NCBI GenBank assembly: GCA_009869945.1
Contig: WIXG01000601.1
Location: forward strand, 1 to 33,566
Reading direction: 5' to 3'
Length of the DNA stretch: 33,566 bases
From: Mesaphorura yosii
Lineage: Eukaryota; Arthropoda; Collembola; Poduromorpha; Tullbergiidae
How positions within the stretch are numbered: the stretch's first letter is position 1; the number at the start of each line of letters is the position of its first letter. The notes below the pieces were generated by a model. It worked only from the letters and a program-made list of their open reading frames with translations. It did no database searches and had not been told where the DNA came from. The translations under genes were made by a program, and so were the position numbers. This document shows, piece after piece, positions 1-9,539 of this stretch.

Positions 1-566
1 ATGCACATTTTTGATCGTTTTTTTTAGTCATTCTTGTTTCGAATTGTTTGATCATAATAAAGGTAATGTGTTAGGCATAAAGAGCGTTGACCAACAGTTA
101 AAAGCCTCAATTTTCAAACTTCCCTATATTGGGGCAGTGTGGATTTTGCAGACCAAAATCGATGTAATACGTGCCAGGGGAACTAGTAGGACAAGAAAAG
201 TGCTGTGGTGACACAGGGTTCAATTATCACCTCAAGTACTACCCTTGTAAGTTAAGTTGATTGATTCAATTAGCACACAAGACGCAGAGAGCAGGTTCGA
301 CCTGTGAAGTGATGAAATAAAAAATTATGAGCACATTGAGGAACGAAGACGCTGAGGCAATGCGAGGCTCGCGAAATGCATTTGCAATGCAACGCAATAC
401 AATTTCGCAATGTCAAGGCGAAAGAACAAAGGAACTCGAAGCACACGAGGATGTTATTTCTCAATCTAATCTCTCCCTTTTATTTCAGACTCTCTTTAAA
501 TAAAATGCAATAACCTGGCGTGTATTGCATCTACTTGGCTGGACGCGGCTCGACTCTGGTTTGTAC
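1..566. other. 3' flank of the cuticular gene; no other gene seen
   Basis: This stretch holds the 3' untranslated region of the minus-strand cuticular gene (stop at 567) and a poly(A) signal near 479. I see no convincing coding frame, tRNA or repeat in positions 1-470; the short open frames there have no family features. Confidence 0.5.
479..484 (-). terminator. poly(A) signal AATAAA of the cuticular gene
   Basis: The plus strand reads TTTATT, which is AATAAA on the minus strand. It lies about 83 nt beyond the stop codon of the minus-strand cuticular gene, a usual distance for cleavage and polyadenylation. Confidence 0.5.
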
Positions 567-1513
567 TTAAAAGTGAGCTCCGTAGCCCGAGCTGTAGCGT
601 CCACCCTTGGCGAAGGCGACTGGGGCTGGACCAGCGTACGCGGCGACTGCGACGGGGGCAGCAACAACGGCTGGAGCGGCTACGGCGACTGGGGCGGCGG
701 CGTAGACGCGCTTGCCAGCGTAGACGGCTGGAGCCTCGGACTTGGACTCTGAGAAGGAGGCGCGGTGCTCGTGCGTCTCGCCTTCCGAGTTTCTGGTCTG
801 GTGCTCCTCAGTAACCTACGAACGAAGTGAAGAAGGTTAAGAACCGAATTATTCTGAAATTGAAGTCGTTCTTTACGCACCTTGACTGCCTGGCGCTCCT
901 CCTGGTGGTAGATTGGCTGGATGACGTGCTCACGGTGCACGTTGTTCAAGTGAACGTGGTGCTTCTGGAGGTGCAGGTTGTGCAAGTGGATCTTGTGCAG
1001 ATTGTGCTCACGGAGGATGTTTTCGTGGTGATGGTGGTTGTGAATGACCTTCTCGTGTTGGTTGTGATTGTGGATGATCTTCTTGGCGGCAGTGGAGTGG
1101 GTCTGGAAGGTCTTGACTTCGTGGGATGGAATGACCTTCTGAGTGTGGTAGTGGTACTCGCGGACCTGAGTTGGGCCGACGGAGTGAGTGGAGCGACCGT
1201 GGATGACTTCCTCTGGTGCAGCGTACACTGCGGGTGCGGCGTAGACTGGAGCAGCAGCGTAAACTGGGGCTGGAGCAGCGTAGACTGGGGCGGCTGGGGC
1301 TGCGTACACCGGAGCGGCGGCGGCTGGGGGTCCGTAGACTGCGGCTGGAGGTCCGTACTCTGCTGGAGGCTCGGCCATCACAGCGGATGCCTACGAAAAG
1401 CAATCAGGTTTTGAGTCATAATCAATCGTTCAACAGCCAGTCACGGATCCAAGCAAGACAACAAGAGGAATTCATTCACTTACCAGAAGAACGACAAAGG
1501 CGAAGCTCTTCAT
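567..1513 (-). CDS. secreted cuticular-type protein with VYAAP repeats and a His-rich core
   Basis: Three exons read on the minus strand: 1513-1484, 1390-881 and 815-567. Introns are 93 and 65 bp (donors GTAAGT and GTGCGT, acceptors CGTAG). They join in frame to 262 residues. The start is chosen because it gives a clean signal peptide (MKSFAFVVLLASAVMA) split by intron 1, as is common in arthropod cuticle genes. The mature protein begins with Ala/Pro/Tyr repeats of the VYAAP type (about residues 37-70), continues with a His-rich segment (about 117-165, 18 His in 49 residues, many HxH and HxxH), and ends with a second Ala/Pro/Val tail closing in GYGAHF. There is no Rebers-Riddiford chitin-binding consensus, so it belongs with low-complexity cuticular proteins. 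A role in the extracellular cuticle is inferred from composition; metal binding or cross-linking through the His segment is a guess. Gene structure is well supported. Confidence 0.85.
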
Positions 1514-1589
1514 AATTGTGACTTTATAATTAAGGCGATATCTCGATTAAGGGCTGCTCAGTCAGTGCAGATCAGATCACAGATCACAA

Positions 1590-1622
1590 CTGCAAGTTCA
1601 ATGCCGGTAATGCGTTTTTATA
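1590..1622 (-). promoter_or_regulatory. TATA box and initiator of the cuticular gene
   Basis: On the minus strand TATAAAAA occupies 1622-1615. An initiator-like GCAGTTG follows with its A at 1591, 31 nt downstream of the first T. That spacing is right for a TATA/Inr core promoter and would give a 5' untranslated region of about 78 nt before the ATG at 1513. Confidence 0.55.
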
Positions 1623-3791
1623 TGTACGCCGGTTCTCTCACTGGCTAGGCTGGGGTAGTGGCCAGTGATGGGGCGCCAAGCCCATGCCACGCCAAACCAC
1701 TCCACTACACTGCACATGGTGACCAGGTAGACCAACCTCGGGATACTTTATCTGCTAACTGCATAAGCACGTTGTGTTGCAGCGACGACTGAGTACGTGA
1801 GAGAGAGGATGAGATAACGAGATGCTGCTCAGAATCTGCAAAAAATGCCAAAAATTACTTAATTTATTGCCGATTTGTACATGCAACATGCGTACGAGAT
1901 TTACACAATTAATGAGCAGACTGATCCATTAAACTAGAAACAGAACACAAGGCACAAAAGACAAAGCAAAAGCATGCAAGAGCGCAGTGTATCAGTGCAG
2001 CAATTGGCAATTGGATCAAAATCAGAACACTAAACACGAAGAACAAGAACTCGATACGAGTCGCATTCGGAGGGATAGGACAGGTTGTTATTGCTGCAAC
2101 TGCAATTTGGCGTTTCGCATTTCGTATTTGGGTAAGTTCACAGCAACGTGTTAGTGTTACAATTCATCACGAAAATGGTTCACGTGTCAAGTCGAGCCTG
2201 CAACAAGCAACAATGCCGCTGCAGCGGTAGGGCAAATTATTACAGTTCTGAGACCAGAGTGGAATTAGTTAATTAGACATTGCGTAATCGTCGCCTGAAG
2301 TGTCCCGCACTCTGAAAAGCGAGAAGATGATGAGAGGCCGAGAAGATGAAGCAACCAAGATCAGGTTTACTGACACAAACATTCATAACAAACTGGTTTC
2401 GTCATGCCGTGCCTTTGCCTGACTGCCCGACCGCCGTAAATAAGAATTAGCAGATGCAGATGAATTCGCATTTCACACATGCGATCGTCGAACGAACGCG
2501 AAACTGAACGCTGATCGCGTGTCGTGGCATGGCACTTTTACTTTCAACCAACTACCTGATTTGCTTGCCAGCTCAGCGTACGAGTTTGCTCAATTTGGTC
2601 GATTTTGTTTTACTGATTGTTATGTGATTACTTGCAATTCATTAATTCTGTGAATTCATGAATTCATTGCAGTAATAGGCAGAGTAATTGTCACGTCGTG
2701 TCGTGGTCCCTTTGCTGATCGCTCGTGTCGTCCTGTGAAATAAATGGTGCAATAAATGATTCACTACCTGCTTATGCCTGCCTATTTTCAGGCTAATGGC
2801 ACAATGGCAGCGATGAGCGCTTCGAATTAGCAGTAACATCACGCGTTGGCGGCTTTGGTGGGTCTAAATTAAGAATTCTGCACGTGTTTGGGTCATTCGA
2901 TACAATTCCACGAGATTTTCAAGAAAAAACAACTCCATATTGATTAATTGCCATTTGCGCAAAGGTGAAGAGTCAAAGTGCCAAGGGCGATCCAATTGAG
3001 AGCTTAATTAGAGAAAGCACAGCTTAATTAGGCAGACCCTCAGCGTTCAGCGTGCATGAGTTCGTGTGCACGTTCACGTTCAACCTTCATCGAAGCCAAG
3101 GACGCCAAGGCTCTTTGAACGCCTGCCTGGCCTCGCTTCATAAACCTAAAATCGATCAATGCATTTCGCAATTGGGCCGTATTGGCTTCTTCTTTCCCAA
3201 TTTGTAAATTGTAAACACGTAACCCAAATAATATTTATTGATCTTAATCACCGTAATTTAGTGGATTGCGATTTCATCACCGATGTGCGAAGTGGCTGGG
3301 CTGTGTGTTCTACAAAACGGCCTCACTTTCTTTATTTACACGTCCTCTGCTCTCTGCTCGCCGTGGCTTACCAGCTGCCAACTCGGTCAGCTTCGCCTCG
3401 CCTCGTCGTGCCGTGTTACGGATTAATTGCTTAATTGGTCGAACGAGAGCAAGTCGAGTTGGTCAGTTGGAGGCTGATCCTGTCATCTTAAAAGGGTCAG
3501 ATGTCAATCAAGCGAGTTGGAGATTGGACGAGTTGGTGACAGTGACAACTGACAGGCCAGCTGTGCGCTCCATTGCATTGAATTGCATCGTGCCTGGCAA
3601 TGTGACAATATTTGAGTCTTCACCGAAGTCGTGAAGTCTATGAAGGCTAGCCAGCTTCCGTAATTCTCACTGAAGGGTGCGGGTGTATTAATTGATATGC
3701 TGTAAAGTTAATTCGTTTCTTTAACAAAGCTTGCTCTTGCGATTTCTGCGTTTGTTTAGTAATTATTCCGATTTTTGGGGCTAACTTAGGA
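1623..3791. other. intergenic DNA without a recognised gene
   Basis: About 2.2 kb between the cuticular promoter and the first receptor fragment. Open frames on both strands are short, without family motifs or matching splice signals. AT-rich tracts rich in AATTA and CATTCA words are frequent, but no tandem repeat or transposon end was seen. The first few hundred bases probably hold control elements of the cuticular gene. Confidence 0.4.
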
Positions 3792-3797
3792 TTTATT
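3792..3797 (-). terminator. poly(A) signal behind the receptor fragment
   Basis: TTTATT on the plus strand gives AATAAA on the minus strand, about 40 nt beyond the stop of the receptor fragment ending at 3836. Confidence 0.35.
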
Positions 3798-3835
3798 TCT
3801 CAATGCATAAACTCGTCATCTAAACAAACGTATGC

Positions 3836-4440
3836 CTAAAAGTTAAGGAGTAGAAAGATGGAGGAATCGGCCATGAATCCAAGCTGGTTGAGCGTGAGTT
3901 GACGATCCACGTAGTATAAGGAACTGACCTGACTTCGGAGCGTCCTGAATGATCGCAGAACGGTCATCTGCGTCCTGTCGCCTGTAAGCTTGCTCAACGT
4001 TTGCAGAAACTCAACCGACTTTTTGTTGGCGTTCGACAAAACGTACACGGCCACGACGCCGGTTCCGATGCAGATGGCTGCCAGAGCAGGTAGGAAAAGC
4101 AGCTCCGGACTGTCGAGCATCTGTCTGCTCGTCCTCACAGTCGCGTACAGAGCAGCGGGACCGAGTAGCTCGAGACTCGTCTTCAGGAGCGGGACGAAGA
4201 GACGACAGTATGATTCGTTGAAGAGGCCAGTCAGAATCACCAGCTGCCGGCAGACAAGAAGCGTGGTGTACGAGGTCTGTCTTTCTGCCTTGGCCAGCAC
4301 ATTGGTTTTGTCCAACGAAGTCTCACCGTCATGCAGTACGCGTACCCGATGAAGACAATGATTTCATCACGCGATTTCGCCGCGATTGTCGCGACGTGTT
4401 GATGCGTTTTGCTTATAAACTCTTGAATTGCGATGAGTTC
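3836..4440 (-). pseudogene. chemoreceptor-like seven-helix gene, C-terminal fragment with frameshift
   Basis: The last 150 or so residues match the intact receptor at 9540-10685: a loop motif around GLFNES, a conserved helix (LLKTSLELLGPAALY), the RTSRQML loop, the VYVLSNANKKSVEFL helix border and the closing SLYYVDRQLTLNQL...FLLLNF. A plausible acceptor (TTGTGTTCCAG) opens the exon at 4440. Upstream of it there are only about 200 bp before the next fragment, so the N-terminal half is missing. Near 4320-4335 the reading frame changes by one base (from ...YAYCMT to ...ETSLDKTN) with no room for an intron, although the sequence there happens to look like a donor (GTGAGA). Best read as a truncated pseudogene. 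Confidence 0.7.
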
Positions 4441-4652
4441 CTGGAACACAATTTAATTAACTTGTGAATTGAATCGATTAATTTTCAGAGAGTGTACGTT
4501 TGACCACGTCAAGCAAATTTCGCTTCAGAAATTGAGAAAACATAATTGCTTTTTTAATTAAAGCAGACGTGAATCAAGCAAAAGAGAGCATGAGCATTAT
4601 CTATGAACACAGATATTTCCATCGATAATTGTACTCGGTAATTCAATCCAAA

Positions 4653-5446
4653 TTAGTAGTTAAGAAGCAACAAGATGCTTGCATCAGCCATAAGTGAATT
4701 TCGTTCACAGTCAGCTGCCGGTCCACAAAGTACAGACTGCCAGCCCGGTTCCGCAGCGGACTCAAAGATTTATTGAGAATGGTTCGCTGAGATCGGGTGT
4801 CGATGATCCTCTCCAAATCTTTCAAGAAGGCGACCGACGTCTCGTACGCGTCCGTCAACGCGTAGACTCCCGTGACCACGAAAGTGAACAAGACGAAGGC
4901 GAGAGCCGGGAAGAAGAAGAGCCCCGAATCGGAGAGCATGCGCCCACTCATCCTCACCGTTAAGTACAGGGCGACCGGGCCAACAATTTCGTTGACGGTC
5001 ACGCATCATGAACACGGTGAACATGACTCGGCCAAGTGATTCGTTGTACAGGATGGTCAGAACTTTCAGGGGTCGATAAGCAAGACCGAGTCGAACTCGA
5101 GGAGTGTCCCATGAGCCATGGTCATGGATCTCAGTCATTTCAGCCAAACATGGAGTGTCATGCAGTACAAATAGGTGAGATACATGATTATTTCGCACTG
5201 CGTTCCCGGTTTGCTGATGGTGTACGTGGCGTACACGCAGCTGACGCCGAAGGTAAAGATATTTTGACTCGCAGGGGGCAGCCAGGGCTCCAGGTGGAAC
5301 CGGGCTCCTCGTGTATACACGCACAGGCAGGCGGAGCCCAGGACAACGATGTGGTCTGCAAAAATCACCAACCGAAGAAACCACGGCGCAAGTCTCCATC
5401 GGAACCCCACGACGGTCTCCTCGCCGTGCTCGTTCAATGCCAAGAG
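4653..5446 (-). pseudogene. chemoreceptor-like seven-helix gene, N-truncated with frameshifts
   Basis: This copy covers the second half or more of the receptor family. From 5446 (after an acceptor-like TTTTCAG) it reads LLALNEHGEE, then a helix, GARFHLEPWLPPASQNIFTF and EIIMYLTYLYCMT. It changes frame near 5150 to RPLKVLTILYNES, again near 5000 into VGPVALYLTVRMSGRMLS...GSLYFVDRQLTVNEI, and a third time near 4695 to reach the family ending (ASILLLLNY, stop TAA at 4653). Each break is a one-base change inside a conserved motif. No N-terminal exon with the family start motif is visible between 5446 and the MACPF-Hog gene. It is closely similar to the fragment at 3836-4440, so the two probably arose by tandem duplication. 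Confidence 0.7.
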
Positions 5447-5796
5447 CTGAAAACCGAATGCCAATCCGTTAGGGGAGAAAGAATCAGAATCAGAACAGTC
5501 ATGTCGTACAGGAGAGTATGGGAGGAAAATTCAGATTTTTGCTCATAATTCCGGTGTAAGAAAAGCTACGGCCATACTTCCGAATCATTTTTACTGGATT
5601 TTTAGTGGTCTACAAAATGGTATCCTTGAATATTGGATTTGACGTGTGGCCCAATTTCGTGGACTCTATTATAAGATCCTTTAACAACAATTTAACAAGC
5701 AGCTGCTATCTTAACCAATCTAAGCATGTTTTCATGTCTTAAAGTGATTGGTTTACACAATTGAAATGATATCATGTAGCCATACAATGAAAGAAA
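5447..5796. other. spacer between receptor fragment and MACPF-Hog gene
   Basis: About 350 bp holding the 3' untranslated region of the minus-strand MACPF-Hog gene. I found no canonical AATAAA in the expected minus-strand position and no remnant of a receptor N-terminal exon. Confidence 0.35.
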
Positions 5797-8609
5797 TTAT
5801 TTTAACATGCTACGAACACGCTGTAGTCCCATGGCATAGGCATGTACGCCTTCTTCGTTGTCATCATTTACCTGCTCACCCTTCTTGGTCCATAGTCGTC
5901 GCATTGTGTACCAAAGTTTGAGTGGTGCCATGGCAGCATCAGCCAATTGAAAGGAATGTACGTCAGCATAGCTTGTAACCAAGAATCCTTCAGCCAAGAA
6001 TGTTCCAGTAGTCGTCAAAGGACAATATACTCCCACATCTTTCTCAATCGTGATATTAGTAACCAGGCGCCTGCTAATTTGTCCGTTATCATCCATAAAA
6101 GCCATTGCGTCGCCCACTTGAATTAACTTTGCCAACACAGCCTGAAGCTGAGTAGAATTTTCTTGAGAAATCATCAGTAAGTGCTCTCTGGTCGCCTTCA
6201 AAATTCTTCCATTGTCGAATGTAAAGCAAATAAATTCCGCTACTTTAGCGGTCTCGGTATGCAATGATGTAAGAAACGTCGTTGGCGCACTCTTCTTGCC
6301 ACAACTCTTCATTGTAATCAAGCGATCTCCTGGCTTCAGCTCCGAAATCAACTTTGTCGATGTCGCGTGACCACTCTTATCAAAGAGGCGAACCATTGTT
6401 GTTGGCGGAAAGCAATCTTTTCCCGCCGGGATTTGTGCATCTTGCTGTCCCTGCCTGCCAATCTCGTCTCGTTTATTTTTAATCTTTCGTGCTAGTTTCT
6501 GCTCCAAAAACTCCTCTGTAGCTATTCTAAGCTCGCCACATTGTGTACATTGAGGAAGATTGTAATAAGGATATAGCGAGAAATTCGTCAGTTCTGTTGG
6601 ATTGTCCTGAACTGACTTAATCCAGTTTTGATATACTGCTGGAGTGAGATCCTCCAAAGATCGAATCAACGTCTGTGGTGGTGACCCTCCTCCAAACGTG
6701 ATGCTCATGTCGGATATTCCAACAGACTGTAACTTGCCAGCTGTACTCGACCTTTGAAATGAGAAACCGGCTGACAGTGCTTTGAAGTGAGCATCAAGAC
6801 CAATCTGTAAATCTGAGATTGAATTGGAATTGTAGCAGCTTTTTTGAATAGTGCAATCAATTTGAATGTATCCCCCAAAATGTAACTTGCTGATGAAATG
6901 TGTTCCAAACTTGCTGAAGAATTCGTTGTATTTCTCTTCATTGCCCCTGTACACTGATGGAAGTGATTGGAGAATGGCTGTGAATCCAGTCGAGATGTAC
7001 TGTTCAGGCTCATCTACTCGAAGGAGAGCAAACTTGACGTCATGCACCAAAGACATTTGAACGTCTTGCACTTGTGTCTGTGACTCAAAACCCCAACGAC
7101 GTCCTATGCCACAGTTTAAGCCTGAAGATACGTTCAAATTTACCCCAAGGTCAATTCCATACTGTGTCTTCCTGGCTGCTTGATATGATTCCTGTGTCTC
7201 ATACCACAGTCTGCGGAATTCCGTTTTGTTCTCCGTGTAGCATTTTAAGAAGCTGGGCATAAGATATTTCGAGTTTCTGATTTGAAGTGTGTTCAGCTCC
7301 GATGAGCTCAAGACAAAATGACTCTTTGAAGTTTCAGTCACTGGACAATATGCATACCCCAGCGATTGAAACTCGTAAATTGGTACCACTTCCAACGGCG
7401 AAATGTGCAAATGCTTTTCAAGTAATTTTGCTGCCTGGTTGACATGCATGTCTAGGCCCTCATCGACTGGCTGATGCACAGCAGTTGCTGCTAATGCAGA
7501 CTTGTCAGGGCAACTTGATTGGAAATACCATGAAGTGAGTAAAAGACCTGTCATTCAATATTAGAATCAAACGACCGTGTCAATTGAATCGGGAGGTTCA
7601 ATCACAGTACTAACCAAGTTTGTCGTCTGACGCTTTAAAAATGTTGAAGATTGCTTCGATTAAAGTGCAATGTGACAAGCTCCCGTCTGGCAGTTCATAG
7701 AAATCCGCACCTGGAGGCTTCTCCAATCCGTAGTCCTCGGGCTCATTCTCGACAAAAACAACTTGAACCTGTAAATTAAACGACAGATTTTGGTGCAAAA
7801 TCTCGTCAACTCGTCTTTAAATTGCACATGCAAGTATTAAGATATGGTATGCTTACATTTCTTACGCCAACAAATTCCCGAACTGAATTCTTCAGAATCC
7901 TCGTGATGGTGTTAATTTTTTCTTGATATTTGCCCTTCTTTTTCGGTAGCATGCAAGCGTGGGTACCAACAGCTATCAAATTGATGTGCTTGACATCAAC
8001 TAAATTTGTGTCTCTAAGTATCTTCAATGACTTGCTCAGTACAGAGTCTGGGCCTTCCAACCTCTGTTCACTTACGTTAAACATGAGCAGAACCAAGTTG
8101 GGATAGACTTTGGCTGAAGCAAAGGCGTGCACAATCGATGGAATGTTCCGTTTTTTGAGACCCGGATATGTGTTTCGAAAGTTTAACAGTTTGACCAGAT
8201 TTGGATGGTTCCTTGAGCTATCAGTGTCCAAAAATCCAGGCGAGTCGACGAGTACCAATGGCGCTTTGATTGCCGGGCTGACGGATGTAACTGTCAACTT
8301 TTTTGTGCACAAGTGAACGTCGTTTGTTCCAGATTGACGATCGGAGACCTGGCACAGGTTCGGATCTTCAAACAGTCCGTTGATCGTTGTTGATTTTCCA
8401 ACACCAGATTGTCCTGCAAGTACAATGAGAACCTCCGACGTTGGTCTACCGTGGTTGACAGCCGGAACAGAATAGTGGAGAACGTGTTTTGTGTCCGGCG
8501 TCGCACTTGCAAAGTTCGTTTTCCCTGTTAGAAGATTGATTACGGTTTCTACAGAGATGTCCAATCCTAAACGTTCCATCACGTTCTCAATCGTTGCTGG
8601 TAATTCCAT
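5797..8609 (-). CDS. GTPase-MACPF-Hog modular protein
   Basis: Three exons (8609-7857, 7768-7615, 7547-5797) join in frame to 885 residues. The start ATG at 8609 has a good context (GACAATGG). Module 1 is a P-loop GTPase: Walker A GQSGVGKST at 66-74, likely G2 Thr95, G3 DSPG at 122-125, and a weak G4 (THAC, 216-219). Module 2 is a MACPF domain, about 360-640, with the signature Y-x6-FGTHF at 509-520 and the glycine turn FGGGS near 587. Module 3 is a Hedgehog-type Hog domain, 681-885: nucleophile position Cys681 (CFPP), GD at 709-710, TxxH at 755-758, GVYCPLTTTGT at 808, TSYA at 827, then the Hedgehog-specific tail (APLKLW and GVHAYAMGLQ). No signal peptide or clear membrane helix is seen, so the protein probably starts in the cytosol. 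Known MACPF proteins form oligomeric pores in immunity, venom or development; the role here is unknown. Domain calls are strong, function is open. Confidence 0.9.
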
Positions 8610-8720
8610 TGTCTTGTGGCTTGAGTGTGTTCGTTGCTGTACGGGTTAAATTAAGTGTGTGTTGGCCCGGAGTGAAATTGAGACTGAGTTTGAATGCAAT
8701 TAGAAGGCTGACTTTTATTC
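8610..8720 (-). promoter_or_regulatory. core promoter and 5' UTR of the MACPF-Hog gene
   Basis: On the minus strand an ATAAAAG element (about 8718-8712) is followed by a perfect arthropod initiator TCAGTC with its A at 8685. The spacing is about 32 nt. This would leave a 5' untranslated region of about 76 nt before the ATG at 8609. Confidence 0.5.
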
Positions 8721-9539
8721 TTTTTCAACACCAATCTAGAAATGCTACATGAAACATAGCTCAGTTGAGTGGCGCCGCTGCTCAGTCCATGAGGAACAAG
8801 ATAGTTCCTAAAAATGAATCAAGATAAGAGGAGGATTTGTTGACTCAAGTGCGGCACAGTCTTATCAGTAGCTGATAGCTCAGCCTAATCCGTACTTCAT
8901 ATTGCTGTACAGAATACCGGCAGATGAGTCAAGAGATGCTGATTAATCCCAGTTACAGAGGCCTCTTAATCTTCTTTGGGTCAATGTGTCTTTTGCTTAT
9001 CTATTACTCGGTTCTAGTGAAGGCCTTGAAGTGGTTGAGTTGTAGCAGGAGGCAATTCAAAAGGACAAAATGAGACAAGTTTTTATTTTTCTTATGTGGT
9101 TAAGTATTTCGAGTTACAAGGAGGAAAACTGAACAAAGTTGTAAAACAAATGCACCTGCACCTGTATTTTTCGTATTACATTTCTGTGAATTCACATCAT
9201 TTTACTGTGAACACGCAGGACAAGGACAGAAGCACGTTTCAAGGTCAATGCTGTTTCTGTTCGATTTGCTAAGACTGGATCATGTCCATATCCATACGAA
9301 TGCGGATCGGAAGATTTTATCAAGCCGGCTTTGAGGCTCATTCAGCATACGGTGAATTTTATTATGCAAATGACACTGAGTAGCAAGTTCATAATTTCGA
9401 GGTGTAAGAAGTGGTCCAAAAATGTGGAATTATTTGTCTAGAAACCAGGTGTTTTCATGTGAAGCTTAATTTTCTGTCTACTTGCGCGCTCAAAGTCACT
9501 GTTAGACCGCTCTTCAAAGAAACTTGTCTAGATAGAGTT
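8721..9539. other. intergenic spacer with 3' end of the receptor gene
   Basis: About 820 bp upstream of the MACPF-Hog promoter and downstream of the intact receptor gene. A minus-strand AATAAA at 9358-9363, 177 nt after the receptor stop, is a likely poly(A) signal; another lies at 9080-9085. No further coding sequence was recognised. Confidence 0.4.
9358..9363 (-). terminator. poly(A) signal of the intact receptor gene
   Basis: TTTATT on the plus strand is AATAAA on the minus strand, 177 nt beyond the stop codon at 9540. Confidence 0.35.

Noticed and set aside
280..310. Second B-box-like string (CAGGTTCGACCTG)
   Set aside because: It is a short palindrome without the rest of a tRNA.
827..1414. 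Long plus-strand open frame rich in Val/Leu across the cuticular gene
   Set aside because: It is the antisense of the His/Ala-rich coding exon; the minus strand has signal peptide, introns, TATA box and poly(A) signal, the plus strand has none.
3159..3634. Two overlapping plus-strand open frames
   Set aside because: Low-complexity translation without domains, splice context or promoter; likely chance open frames.
4315..4335. An intron explaining the frame change in the 3836-4440 fragment (donor-like GTGAGA)
   Set aside because: The paralogues align straight across the point, and no acceptor at usable distance keeps the conserved LLVCRQLVILTGLFNE segment.
5797..6411. Reading the Hint domain as a splicing intein
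   Set aside because: There is no C-terminal His-Asn splice junction or downstream extein, and the Hedgehog-specific tail is present; Hog is the better call.
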